Shown here: piece by piece, positions 5,402-12,502 of the stretch
Layout: every line of letters begins with the position of its first letter
Position numbering within the stretch: the stretch's first letter is position 1
Assembly: GCA_017880715.1 (NCBI GenBank)
Contig: JADGRT010000037.1
Location: 1 to 12,852 of the forward strand
Length of the DNA stretch: 12,852 bases
Direction: 5' to 3'
From: Verrucomicrobiia bacterium
GTDB lineage: Bacteria; Verrucomicrobiota; Verrucomicrobiia; Limisphaerales; UBA1319
Notes under the pieces: model-generated
Told to the model about the DNA's origin: nothing
Databases searched by the model: none
Seen by the model: the letters and a program-made list of their open reading frames with translations, nothing else
Made by a program: the position numbers and the translations under genes

Positions 5402-8400
5402 ATGCGTAACAATCTGAAAAGTATTCTGGGTCTGGTCAGCGGTGTCCTGCTTGCCGGTCTTTCAACCGGCATCTCAGCGACTATTGACCCGGTCAAGACC
5501 GTTCGTGAGATGTCCCCGGGCTGGAATCTCGGTAATGCCATGGATGGCATACCCAATGAGGATTCATGGGGCAACAAACCAACCAGGGAAACCACCATTG
5601 AAGACATCCAGAAAGCCGGATTCAAGACCATCCGCATGCCCGTGACCTGGACGCATCACATGGGTCCGGGGCCGGATTACACGATAGACGAAAAATGGAT
5701 GAACCGCGTTGAAGGGGTCGTTGACTGGGGCTTGAAAAGAGACCTCTACGTTATTTTGGATGTCCATCACGATTCCTGGGAATGGATGAATGTCATGGCT
5801 GTGGATCCCAAGACCGGGAAATACGTCAATGACTTCAATACTGATATGCCCAGGCTGGAGAAAGTCTGGGCGCAAATCGCCAGACGGTTCAGTCAGAAAA
5901 GCGGCAAGCTCATATTTGAAACATTAAACGAGCCCAATGACGGAATGTACACCGGGGATACCAAGGATGAAAAACCGGCGGACCCCAAGCATCCAGCCGT
6001 CCGGCACGACCTTTCATCTGAAGAGATGCGCACGATCAATGACCGCATCCTGAAATTGATTCGAAAATCCGGAGGACTCAATGATGAACGCCTGGTCATG
6101 GTCACCCAACAGGGAAATATCGAGAGAATGACCCTGAAGGGATATACCGCGCTCAATGATCCCGCGATCCTTATGACCATCCATCCTTATAGCCTTTGGG
6201 AGTTCGTGGCAGGACAGACGGGGCATTACACCTGGGGTACCATGAAGGACAAGCGCAATGTGGATGGCTTGTTCAACCACCTCAATAAGACTTTTGTAAA
6301 AAAGGGACTTCCCATAGTGGTCGGTGAATGGGGCGCCGGTCCAAGCACTGAAAGGTTCTCGAAATGGTACTACTATAATTACCTGGCGCGGAAGATGCAC
6401 CAATTCGGCATGGCCGACGTCTGGTGGGACAACGGAGCCGACCATTTCGACCGGGATGCGCGCGTCTGGCGGGATGAGACAGTCAAAAACATCATCGTGA
6501 ATGCCGCACAGGGAATAGCCAATTCCTTTGTGATGACCTCCGATATTTTCGTGAACGCGAAATCCGCGATTAAAGACATGTCCTTTCCCGTGGAACTGAA
6601 CGGCAATGAGTTGATGGACATCACTCTGGGAGACAAGAAACTTGTTCAGGGAACGGATTATACGGTCAATCAGAAAAAAACTTCGGTCACATTCTCTGAA
6701 CCATTCCTGAAAACGGCCGTTGACCAGAAGAAGATCGGACTTCAGGGAATCCTGAAATTCGATTTCTCGGCAGGCGCCGACCAGCCTGTGAACATCGTGG
6801 TTTGCGACCAGCCTGTGGTTGACAAGAAATCCCTGGTTCTGGACCCGTCTGTCGCAGACATCAGGATTCCCGTGGATTTCAAGGCCATGAAACTGGCAGC
6901 AGTCAGGCTTGTTGACAAGGCGACTGGGCAGTCCATCAAGGAAAAGCGGACTTCCTATGTCAATTTTGGCGATTTCGTTTACGACGATAATTCGGTGACC
7001 CTGAAGTCCGTCCTTCTGCGCAGGATAAAGGCTGATGCCGTGATCACCCTCGAATTCTGGCCCAAGGCCACCTCGCTCGACCTGGTTGTGAAGCATGTTT
7101 CCGGTGTTCCTGGCGCCAATCCGTTTCTTCCCAGTTGGGAGTACATCCCCGACGGTGAGCCCCGGGTGTTCGGCGACCGGGTGTATCTCTACGGATCCCA
7201 CGACACGGCTGGCTCGACGAAGTTTTGTGACTACAAGCTCAAGGTGTGGTCGGCGCCGCTGAGCAACCTGAACAACTGGCGGGATAAGGGGGATTCATTC
7301 CATTCCAGGGCCGATGAGGAGCATGCCGATGATGTGCCCTGGTCGGACAACGAGTTGTATGCGCCCGATGTGGTTGGGAAGGGCGGGAAGTACTACTTGT
7401 ACTTCTTCGTGGTCGGCGCTCCGGGCGGTGTGGCGGTCAGCGACACGCCGGCCGGGCCATTCAAGCTGGTTTCAAAGATCGTGGCGCCTCCAGGATCGCC
7501 TGCCGACTTCGGCGGCTGGGGCAGTTACGCCGATCCGGGGGTGTTGGTTGATGATGATGGTTCTGTTTACATCTACTGGGGCTACCAGCGCTCCCACATG
7601 GCGCAGATCAATCCCGCCAACATGTACGAGATACTGTCCGATACCTACAAACCCGACATCATCCCCAACCCACCGCCGTTCAACTTTTTTGAAGCGGCGT
7701 CCATGCGGAAGATCGGCGGCACGTACTACTTCATCTATGCCGATGGCGGCATCCTGGTTTACGCCACCAGCAAATCCCCCAAGGGTCCCTTTGCCTACGG
7801 CGGGCGGATCATCACCAACGGCAGGGATTACCCCGGCGGCAACATCCACGGCTCGCACTGCAACCTCAACGGGCAGTGGTACATCTTCTACCACCGGATG
7901 AGCAACAACACGGTCTTCTCCAGAAGAGCCTGCGCAGAACGGGTGACGATCGAGACCGATGGAAGCATCAGGGAAGTGGAGCAGACCTCGCTGGGATTCC
8001 GCGAGAAGCTCGATCCCTACCAGGAGACCCCGGCCGACATCGCCTGCGTGCTCAAAGGCGGCAACTACATAACGGAGTTGGACCGTAGCACCCACCCGGT
8101 CATCAAGAACAAGAACAACTGCGTGATCGGGTACAAGTATTTCGACTTCGGAGCCCAAGCCGATGGTCATGTCACCGAGTTCTCTGCCCAGATACGCAAA
8201 GGCCCGGGCTCCGGCCGGATAGAGATCTGGATCGATGCGACCGCCACCGGGAGGAAGATCGGGACGCTCGATCTCAATCTCCCAGCCGGCGATTCCTGGC
8301 AGAACCCGTCCACCAAAGTGGAGAACGTCAGCGGCCGACACGCCCTGTATCTCAAATTTGTGGGTGATGATGCCAGTGAGATGATTGCCGACCTCAAGTC

Positions 8401-8434
8401 ATTGACTTTCACGATTTCCGGAACCACGCGATAG
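5402..8434 (+). CDS. Secreted multimodular GH5 - X2-like - GH43 - CBM6-like bifunctional enzyme
   Basis: The product has 1010 residues. Residues 1-26 form a signal peptide (SGVLLAGLSTGISA). Residues 35-370 are a GH5 TIM barrel: PGWNLGNAMDG, RMPVTW, VILDVHHD (119-124), TLNEPND with acid/base E177, HPYSLW (H261), and VVGEWGAG with nucleophile E309. This pattern is closest to endo-beta-1,4-glucanase/xyloglucanase GH5 members. Residues 375-470 look like an X2 module (ELNGNEL, GTDYTV, LKFDFSAGA), with a second Ig-like module at 475-565. Residues 572-870 are a GH43 propeller with all three acids: D584 (PDGEP), D656 (YAPDV) and E764 (FFEAASMRK). Residues 880-1010 are a CBM6-like jelly roll (SGRIEIWID, SGRHALYLKF). 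Base composition steps up at the join: 27/60 GC at 6541-6600 against 40/60 at 7801-7860. Predicted targets are beta-glucan or xyloglucan backbone and arabinose/xylose side chains; specificity is inferred. Confidence 0.88.
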   Translation: MRNNLKSILGLVSGVLLAGLSTGISATIDPVKTVREMSPGWNLGNAMDGIPNEDSWGNKPTRETTIEDIQKAGFKTIRMPVTWTHHMGPGPDYTIDEKWMNRVEGVVDWGLKRDLYVILDVHHDSWEWMNVMAVDPKTGKYVNDFNTDMPRLEKVWAQIARRFSQKSGKLIFETLNEPNDGMYTGDTKDEKPADPKHPAVRHDLSSEEMRTINDRILKLIRKSGGLNDERLVMVTQQGNIERMTLKGYTALNDPAILMTIHPYSLWEFVAGQTGHYTWGTMKDKRNVDGLFNHLNKTFVKKGLPIVVGEWGAGPSTERFSKWYYYNYLARKMHQFGMADVWWDNGADHFDRDARVWRDETVKNIIVNAAQGIANSFVMTSDIFVNAKSAIKDMSFPVELNGNELMDITLGDKKLVQGTDYTVNQKKTSVTFSEPFLKTAVDQKKIGLQGILKFDFSAGADQPVNIVVCDQPVVDKKSLVLDPSVADIRIPVDFKAMKLAAVRLVDKATGQSIKEKRTSYVNFGDFVYDDNSVTLKSVLLRRIKADAVITLEFWPKATSLDLVVKHVSGVPGANPFLPSWEYIPDGEPRVFGDRVYLYGSHDTAGSTKFCDYKLKVWSAPLSNLNNWRDKGDSFHSRADEEHADDVPWSDNELYAPDVVGKGGKYYLYFFVVGAPGGVAVSDTPAGPFKLVSKIVAPPGSPADFGGWGSYADPGVLVDDDGSVYIYWGYQRSHMAQINPANMYEILSDTYKPDIIPNPPPFNFFEAASMRKIGGTYYFIYADGGILVYATSKSPKGPFAYGGRIITNGRDYPGGNIHGSHCNLNGQWYIFYHRMSNNTVFSRRACAERVTIETDGSIREVEQTSLGFREKLDPYQETPADIACVLKGGNYITELDRSTHPVIKNKNNCVIGYKYFDFGAQADGHVTEFSAQIRKGPGSGRIEIWIDATATGRKIGTLDLNLPAGDSWQNPSTKVENVSGRHALYLKFVGDDASEMIADLKSLTFTISGTTR

Positions 8435-8446
8435 GCTGCTGAGCAC

Positions 8447-10222
8447 ATGAATACCAAACCGTTCCAGTCACTGCCGGCGATTCTCATCTTCTGCCTCGGG
8501 AGCCTGAGTGCGCTGAGCGCGGATGTCAACTTGCCGCGACCGAAGGACGCCGCCACGCCGGATTTTGGGCCGAACGTGCTGATATTCGATCCCTCCATGA
8601 CCAACATCCAGGAGCAGATGAACGCGGTCATAGCCAGGCAACAGCGCGCCCAGTTCGGCACCAACCGCTATGCTTACCTGTTCAAGCCGGGCAAATACGA
8701 ACTGGATGTGCAGATAGCCTACTACATGCACCTGATGGGCCTGGGTCGCTCGCCGGATGACGTGCAGATCACCGGCGCGGTGCGTTCCAGGTCCCCGCGC
8801 GGCGCGCTGGTCAACTTCTGGCGCACGGTGGAGAACTTCTCGGTAGTTCCCACCATCGATACCAACAATGTTAACACCTGGGCCGTCTCGCAGGCCGCAA
8901 CCATGCGACGGGCCCACATCAAGGGCAACCTGAACCTCTGGGAAAACGGAGGCTCCAGCGGCGGCTACCTGGCCGACTCCAAGGTTGACGGCACGGTCAC
9001 GTCCGGCTCACAGCAACAGTGGTTTTCGCGCAACGACGAGTGGGGCAGATGGAACGGCGGGATTTGGAGCATGGTCTTCGTCGGCACGATCAATCCCCCG
9101 ACGGGTCAGTGGCCCGCCAGGCCCTACACCGTCGTCGAGAAGACGCCGCTGGTCCGGGAGAAACCTTATCTCATCATTGACGACGCCGGGAAATACGCTG
9201 TCTTCGTTCCCGCTCTCAAGACCGGGGCCACGCAGGGAACGAGCTGGTCCGGCGGAGCCACGGCCGGCACCGTACTGCCCATCGACCAGTTCTATATTGC
9301 CCGCCCGGATAAGGACACTGCCGCCACCATTAACGCCGCCCTGAGTCAGGGAAAGAACTTGATCCTGACTCCCGGCATCTACCAGGTGGACACCCCGATT
9401 CTGGTGACTCGTCCGAACACGGTGGTGCTGGGCCTGGGACTGGCGACGCTGGTGCCGGACAAGGGAACGTCGGCCATGGTGGTTTCCGATGTCGATGGCG
9501 TGATGATTTGCAGCATCCTGTTTGATGCGGCGCCCGCCAAGTCCCCATCGCTGCTTCAGGTTGGCGAGCCGGGCAGCAAGGCATCACATGCCTCCAACCC
9601 GATCTTTCTGTACGACATCTTCGGCCGTGCCGGAGGGCCACAGGCTGGAGTCGTGGACACCATGGTGGTCATCAACAGCAGCGATGTGGTCGGTGACTGC
9701 TTATGGCTGTGGCGGGCGGATCACGGCAACCGCGGAACCGTGGGCTGGGATATCAACAAGAACGATCGCGGTCTGGTCGTGAATGGCAACAATGTCACCA
9801 TGTACGGCCTGTTCGTCGAGCACTGCCAGGAATACCAGACGCTTTGGAACGGCAACGGCGGCCGCGTTTACTTCTACCAGTGCGAAATGCCCTACGATCC
9901 GCCCAGCCAGGATGCTTGGCGGCATGGCGACGTGCTCGGATACGCCGGCTACAAGGTCGCCGACAATGTGACCACGCACGAGGCATGGGGCATCGGCGTC
10001 TATGCCTACTTCCGGGGCGCGCCGATCCTGGCCGAGAACGGCATCGAGGCCCCTAAGGGCGCAGGGATCAAGATGCACCACCTGTTCAGCATCCGCCTGG
10101 GTGGCAACGCGGCCGTCGCCGGCATCAAGCACGTGATCAGCGGCGTTGGCGATCCCGTGACCAATACCCCTGGCGTCAGTCGAGGAGCATCCCAGAAGGC
10201 GACCGTCAACGAATATCCGTGA
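8447..10222 (+). CDS. Secreted two-lobed right-handed beta-helix protein (GH55-like; often mislabelled adenylyl cyclase or coagulation factor 5/8)
   Basis: The 591-residue product starts with a signal peptide (LPAILIFCLGSLSALSA, cleavage after residue 25). Two similar units appear: residues 70-110 (FKPGKYELDV then MHLMGLGRSPDDVQITG) and residues 290-340 (LTPGIYQVDTPILVTRP then VVLGLGLATLVPD). This duplicated P-G-x-Y/L-G-L-G pattern marks the start of two parallel beta-helices, as in GH55-type proteins. Other blocks are GSQQQWFSRN, SWSGGATAG, LWLWRADHG, GLVVNGNNVTMYGLFVEHCQ and CEMPYDPPSQDAW. The last is very conserved in a family I recall from actinobacteria and Bacteroidota, where names such as adenylyl cyclase have no support in the sequence. 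It starts 12 bp after the GH5-GH43 stop with only a weak ribosome binding site, so co-transcription is likely. The probable role is binding or exo-cleavage of a glucan; no catalytic residue can be assigned with confidence. Confidence 0.75.
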   Translation: MNTKPFQSLPAILIFCLGSLSALSADVNLPRPKDAATPDFGPNVLIFDPSMTNIQEQMNAVIARQQRAQFGTNRYAYLFKPGKYELDVQIAYYMHLMGLGRSPDDVQITGAVRSRSPRGALVNFWRTVENFSVVPTIDTNNVNTWAVSQAATMRRAHIKGNLNLWENGGSSGGYLADSKVDGTVTSGSQQQWFSRNDEWGRWNGGIWSMVFVGTINPPTGQWPARPYTVVEKTPLVREKPYLIIDDAGKYAVFVPALKTGATQGTSWSGGATAGTVLPIDQFYIARPDKDTAATINAALSQGKNLILTPGIYQVDTPILVTRPNTVVLGLGLATLVPDKGTSAMVVSDVDGVMICSILFDAAPAKSPSLLQVGEPGSKASHASNPIFLYDIFGRAGGPQAGVVDTMVVINSSDVVGDCLWLWRADHGNRGTVGWDINKNDRGLVVNGNNVTMYGLFVEHCQEYQTLWNGNGGRVYFYQCEMPYDPPSQDAWRHGDVLGYAGYKVADNVTTHEAWGIGVYAYFRGAPILAENGIEAPKGAGIKMHHLFSIRLGGNAAVAGIKHVISGVGDPVTNTPGVSRGASQKATVNEYP

Positions 10223-10348
10223 TTCGCGTATGCCGACAATTCTCACCAATCGAAACGGTGCAGGTTCAGAACATAGGTAACACTTAGCCCGGGAGGGAAA
10301 ACTGAAAAGACCTTTAGCTTTTGGCCTTGCCACTGTGAGCATTACACC
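10223..10348. other. Short spacer after the carbohydrate block, containing the left repeat edge of a cassette
   Basis: Nothing gene-like is seen from 10223 to 10298, and no clear intrinsic terminator follows the beta-helix gene. Bases 10299-10317 hold the first copy of a 19-bp direct repeat. Bases 10312-10332 form the left arm of an imperfect inverted repeat whose right arm is 10706-10726. Confidence 0.5.
10299..10317. repeat. 19-bp direct repeat, left copy (partner 10730-10748)
   Basis: aaactgaaaagacctttag is present here and exactly repeated at 10730-10748. The pair brackets the small ORF 10349-10705. The following bases, 10312-10332, are the inverted counterpart of 10706-10726 with about 18 of 21 bases paired, so direct and inverted repeats are nested. 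Confidence 0.9.
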
Positions 10349-10705
10349 ATGCCCTTCACCGTAACGCATCCACTGGGAAGACTCCCAACTTTCCCCGAAC
10401 TTCAAGATCTGGCCAGACAGCATGATGTCCAGATCAATGGCAACGAACAGGCCGGTGGCTTCTGGCATCCCGACCCGGAGCATCCCAAGGTAAAAGGAAA
10501 TTATACCTTTGCGCAGAACGGCGACATCCGTGGCGATTTTACCGGCCACGTCATCGGGAAACTGACCGGGATATTCGTATTTATGACTGGAAAAGCCGAG
10601 ATCACAATTACCGAAAAGCCATTCCTGCTTCCCGAGGCGGTTTTGAAATCAAAGCTATCAGAGGCGCTGAAAGAGTTCTGCGCCAACTTTCCACCGGAGG
10701 TGTAA
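10349..10705 (+). CDS. Small cytosolic protein of unknown function (118 aa) inside a repeat-bounded segment
   Basis: I do not recognise this protein securely. It begins MPFTVTHPLGRLPTFPELQDLA, with no signal peptide or membrane segment. The C-terminal half (KGNYTFAQNGDIRGDF, IFVFMTGKAEITITEKPF, then an amphipathic helix VLKSKLSEALKEFC) alternates strands and ends in a helix. It is faintly like the small polyhydroxyalkanoate-granule-associated family, whose members end in a G-x-I strand, a hydrophobic beta pair and an L-x3-L helix. That resemblance is weak and I do not assign it. Start ATG 10349 has no clear ribosome binding site. The ORF is framed on both sides by direct and inverted repeats and is followed by a truncated gene, so it may be mobile or captured. 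The even composition and the plausible protein pattern argue for a real gene. Confidence 0.6.
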   Translation: MPFTVTHPLGRLPTFPELQDLARQHDVQINGNEQAGGFWHPDPEHPKVKGNYTFAQNGDIRGDFTGHVIGKLTGIFVFMTGKAEITITEKPFLLPEAVLKSKLSEALKEFCANFPPEV

Positions 10706-10748
10706 GCAAAGGCTAAAAGCTAAAGGCTGAAACTGAAAAGACCTTTAG
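10706..10748. repeat. Right repeat edge: inverted-repeat arm (10706-10726) plus 19-bp direct repeat (10730-10748)
   Basis: Starting at the base after the stop of the 118-residue ORF, gcaaaggctaaaagctaaagg is nearly the reverse complement of 10312-10332. It resembles the gctaaaggctaaa tract near 200-222. The exact 19-bp direct repeat follows, and the HAF/PEP-CTERM remnant resumes straight after it. Confidence 0.85.
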
Positions 10749-10749
10749 T

Positions 10750-10941
10750 GGCGCCATGGCTATTGGCGATGATGGCAATATCATTGGCTACGGCACGACC
10801 GCAGGAGGGCAAACTCACGCCTTCCTGCTTGCAGTGCCCGAGCCTTCAACGTCAGCGTTGCTGGCCTTGGCCGCAGCCGGTTTCATCTTTTCACTCCGCC
10901 GCAAATACCAGATTTCGCCGCGGCGGAACGGGAGGGTTTAA
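10750..10941 (+). pseudogene. 3' remnant of a HAF-repeat exported protein with PEP-CTERM sorting tail
   Basis: The frame reads AMAIGDDGNIIGYGTTAGGQ, THAFLL, then VPEPSTSALLALAAAGFIFS and LRRK, ending at TAA 10939-10941. AI-x-D-x-G-x-I-x-G...HAFLL is the HAF extracellular repeat. VPEPS, a hydrophobic helix and a basic end make the PEP-CTERM signal, which is cut by exosortase at the cell envelope. Only one HAF unit is left, with no signal peptide. The open frame begins just 5' of the repeat edge, where the rest of the gene seems to have been lost. ATG 10756 is the only start available, and a 61-residue product would have no export signal, so I call a remnant. It implies that the genome has an exosortase/PEP-CTERM system. 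Confidence 0.75.
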
Positions 10942-11296
10942 GGGAAGCGGGTGGCGACAAAAATTCCGCTCCTCACGGTGCGGGGCGGCGGGCGGTGGCG
11001 GTGGATTTCACTCGCGAAAGCTTTCGGAGTTGAACACAGTCGCGCAATCACACCTGTTCAAAGAGATACGGCCGTAATCCTTCACCTCCGGCAGCGCAGC
11101 AGAGATGCGTTTATGTCCATTTTTAAAACATCAAGCCGACGTTTTTGAGACTTAATTCCGCCAGTCAGTGGACTGATGAGCCGGGAATTCACGAAATCAG
11201 CTTAAAATCCAGCAGGCGATGCCTTTGGCTTGGCAGTTGCTGCAACAATAAGAGGCAGGGAATCAGGTCCAACCAGACGGTTTTCCTGCGAAACAA
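10942..11296. other. 355-bp spacer with small palindromes; no gene supported
   Basis: The spacer holds a perfect 12-bp palindrome, CGAAAGCTTTCG (11015-11026), and a short hairpin, CAGTC-agtg-GACTG (11162-11175). The tract 11125-11160 is A/T-richer and may contain the promoter of the next gene. A weak pair TTGGCT (11225-11230) and CAATAA (11246-11251), spaced 15 bp, is another option. A frame at 10951-11148 lacks protein-like features. Confidence 0.45.
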
Positions 11297-12388
11297 GTGA
11301 TTCAGGCCATAACCATAAATCTTCAAAGCGTCGTTTCGAGGCGCAAACGGAAAGCCGCCAAGAAGTTCTTTATCGGCCTGATGGTGTTCGCTCTCGCCTT
11401 TGCGGCATTTTTCTACTGGCAGCATTTCAACCATTTCAGGCATGTCCAAGTGCCGGCAACTGCCAGCCGCACCGCTCCAGTCGCCACCGTTCCAGCCGCC
11501 ACCGCTCCAGCCGCCACCGTTCCAGCCGCCACCGCTCCAGCCGCCACCGTTCCAGCCGCCACCGCTCCAGCCGCCACCGCTCCAGCCGCCACCGCTCCAG
11601 CGGCCGTTAAACCGGCACTGGCAGCCACTTCGCCGAAGACTGACAACCACCCGGCGCTCACAGAAAGCGACAATCAGGTTGCCACAAAAGCCGCCACCGT
11701 TGGTTTCGCTGATTCTTTGATGGGAGCCCTCTCGCCATCCGCCAAAGCGGCAACCGTCCAACGGGAAATGCAGCCCGCACCCAAGCAGGTGACAGAAACT
11801 GCCAAGCCGGCGAAACGAGTGGCGATCCAGACCGCAGCCGTGTCTTCGTTCCCCCGCAAGCCGCAAGCGATGACCGCCGAGCAAAAGCGGTTGGAGGTCG
11901 CGCAGGACGGTTTTGCCCATGTCCTGGATATGGCAGGCAAATATCCCGACACTTACGGGTTCTTGCCTGACGAAAGATTAGCGGCTGCCAAGCTGGGCGA
12001 TGCCATCCCCGTTTATCGGATTGCGCAGCAAGGTCGGGAGAGATACGCAGGGCAACCGGTCATTTCCTTGTTCAAGCCGGCGGATGAATGGGTCTATCCA
12101 ATCATTTTGGAGAACCGTATCCGCTATCTGGTGCAGGTCCGATACGTCGGGCACGACTATGTCCTTGGACACGGTTCCCGCGCGCTGGCCATGGCCTATG
12201 ATAAAATTCTGGCTCGCTGGCCGGCCAGCGAAGGATTTCATCCGCAGCTGGTCACCATTCCGAACCAGCCTTTCTATTACTTTACCATCCCGGAACTGCC
12301 GGACCAGAACATCACGGACACCAGCCGGATGTTCGACATCAACCCGTCCCTTTCACCCGCCACCATCAGGCTCGCAAGTTGGCGGTGA
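11297..12388 (+). CDS. Membrane-anchored protein with Ala/Pro pentapeptide stalk and unknown C-terminal domain (TonB-like layout)
   Basis: The 363-residue product starts at GTG 11297, the first usable start after an in-frame TAA at 11249. There is no good ribosome binding site. Residues 15-23 are strongly basic (RRKRKAAKK), followed by one membrane helix at 24-41 (FFIGLMVFALAFAAFFYW), giving an N-in, C-out anchor. Residues 59-103 are nine pentapeptides, T-(A/V)-P-A-A, then an Ala/Lys/Pro-rich stretch to about 190. Residues 195-350 form a globular domain rich in aromatics (YPDTYGFLPDERL, WVYPIILENRIRYLVQVRYV, YVLGHGSRALAMAYDKI, QPFYYFTIPELPD). I do not recognise this domain, and it lacks the TonB YP-motif fold. 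The layout suggests a periplasm-spanning anchor that presents the domain away from the inner membrane. It is convergent with the next gene. Confidence 0.75.
   Translation: MIQAITINLQSVVSRRKRKAAKKFFIGLMVFALAFAAFFYWQHFNHFRHVQVPATASRTAPVATVPAATAPAATVPAATAPAATVPAATAPAATAPAATAPAAVKPALAATSPKTDNHPALTESDNQVATKAATVGFADSLMGALSPSAKAATVQREMQPAPKQVTETAKPAKRVAIQTAAVSSFPRKPQAMTAEQKRLEVAQDGFAHVLDMAGKYPDTYGFLPDERLAAAKLGDAIPVYRIAQQGRERYAGQPVISLFKPADEWVYPIILENRIRYLVQVRYVGHDYVLGHGSRALAMAYDKILARWPASEGFHPQLVTIPNQPFYYFTIPELPDQNITDTSRMFDINPSLSPATIRLASWR
11471..11605 (+). repeat. Nine-copy 15-bp in-frame tandem repeat (VNTR) encoding TxPAA pentapeptides
   Basis: Units of accg(c/t)tccagccgcc run without gaps through 11471-11605. 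The first has one substitution (tcgcc) and the last ends cggcc. Units with c and t alternate at copies 1-7, so a 30-bp higher-order unit is visible. The length is a multiple of three, so copy-number changes would lengthen or shorten the stalk without a frameshift. The other two frames are also open through the array and are not separate genes. Confidence 0.92.
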
Positions 12389-12401
12389 GGCGCGGAGAAA
12401 A

Positions 12402-12500
12402 ATCCCGAAGGGATATAATCAATCAGCCCAGCGTTGACCGGTGAAACCGGGCTACGCTAGGTGGCGAAACGCAAATTGAAATCAACCCTGAAGGGGGTTG
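12402..12500. terminator. Cluster of three hairpins between convergent genes; possible bidirectional terminator or REP-type repeats
   Basis: Three dyads lie in the convergent spacer. They are ATCCC-gaa-GGGAT (12402-12414); AGCGT (12430-12434) with ACGCT (12454-12458) enclosing CCGG-tgaaa-CCGG (12438-12450); and CAACCC-tgaagg-GGGTTG (12483-12500). AGCCC (12425-12429) can alternatively pair GGGCT (12449-12453). T-tracts are absent, so function as an intrinsic terminator is uncertain. The cccgaaggg/ccctgaaggg cores look like a repeated extragenic palindrome family. Confidence 0.5.
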
Positions 12501-12502
12501 AA

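Noticed and set aside
6014..7201. 395-codon minus-strand frame within the GH5-GH43 gene.
   Set aside because: It lies wholly inside a gene with verified catalytic motifs and has no domain pattern of its own.
8447..10222. Adenylyl cyclase function for the beta-helix protein.
   Set aside because: No cyclase motif is present; the duplicated beta-helix pattern and signal peptide point to an extracellular carbohydrate role.
11158..11200. Hammerhead-ribozyme-like core: CTGATGA at 11173-11179 and GAAA at 11193-11196, with a possible stem I just upstream.
   Set aside because: The segment between the cores (gccgggaattcac) does not form stem II beyond one pair, the base at the position that should be U16.1 is A, and no stem III can be drawn. 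The match is probably chance.
11297..12388. TonB energy transducer.
   Set aside because: The anchor and stalk fit, but the C-terminal domain shows no TonB motif and no ExbB/ExbD or TonB-dependent receptor genes lie nearby.
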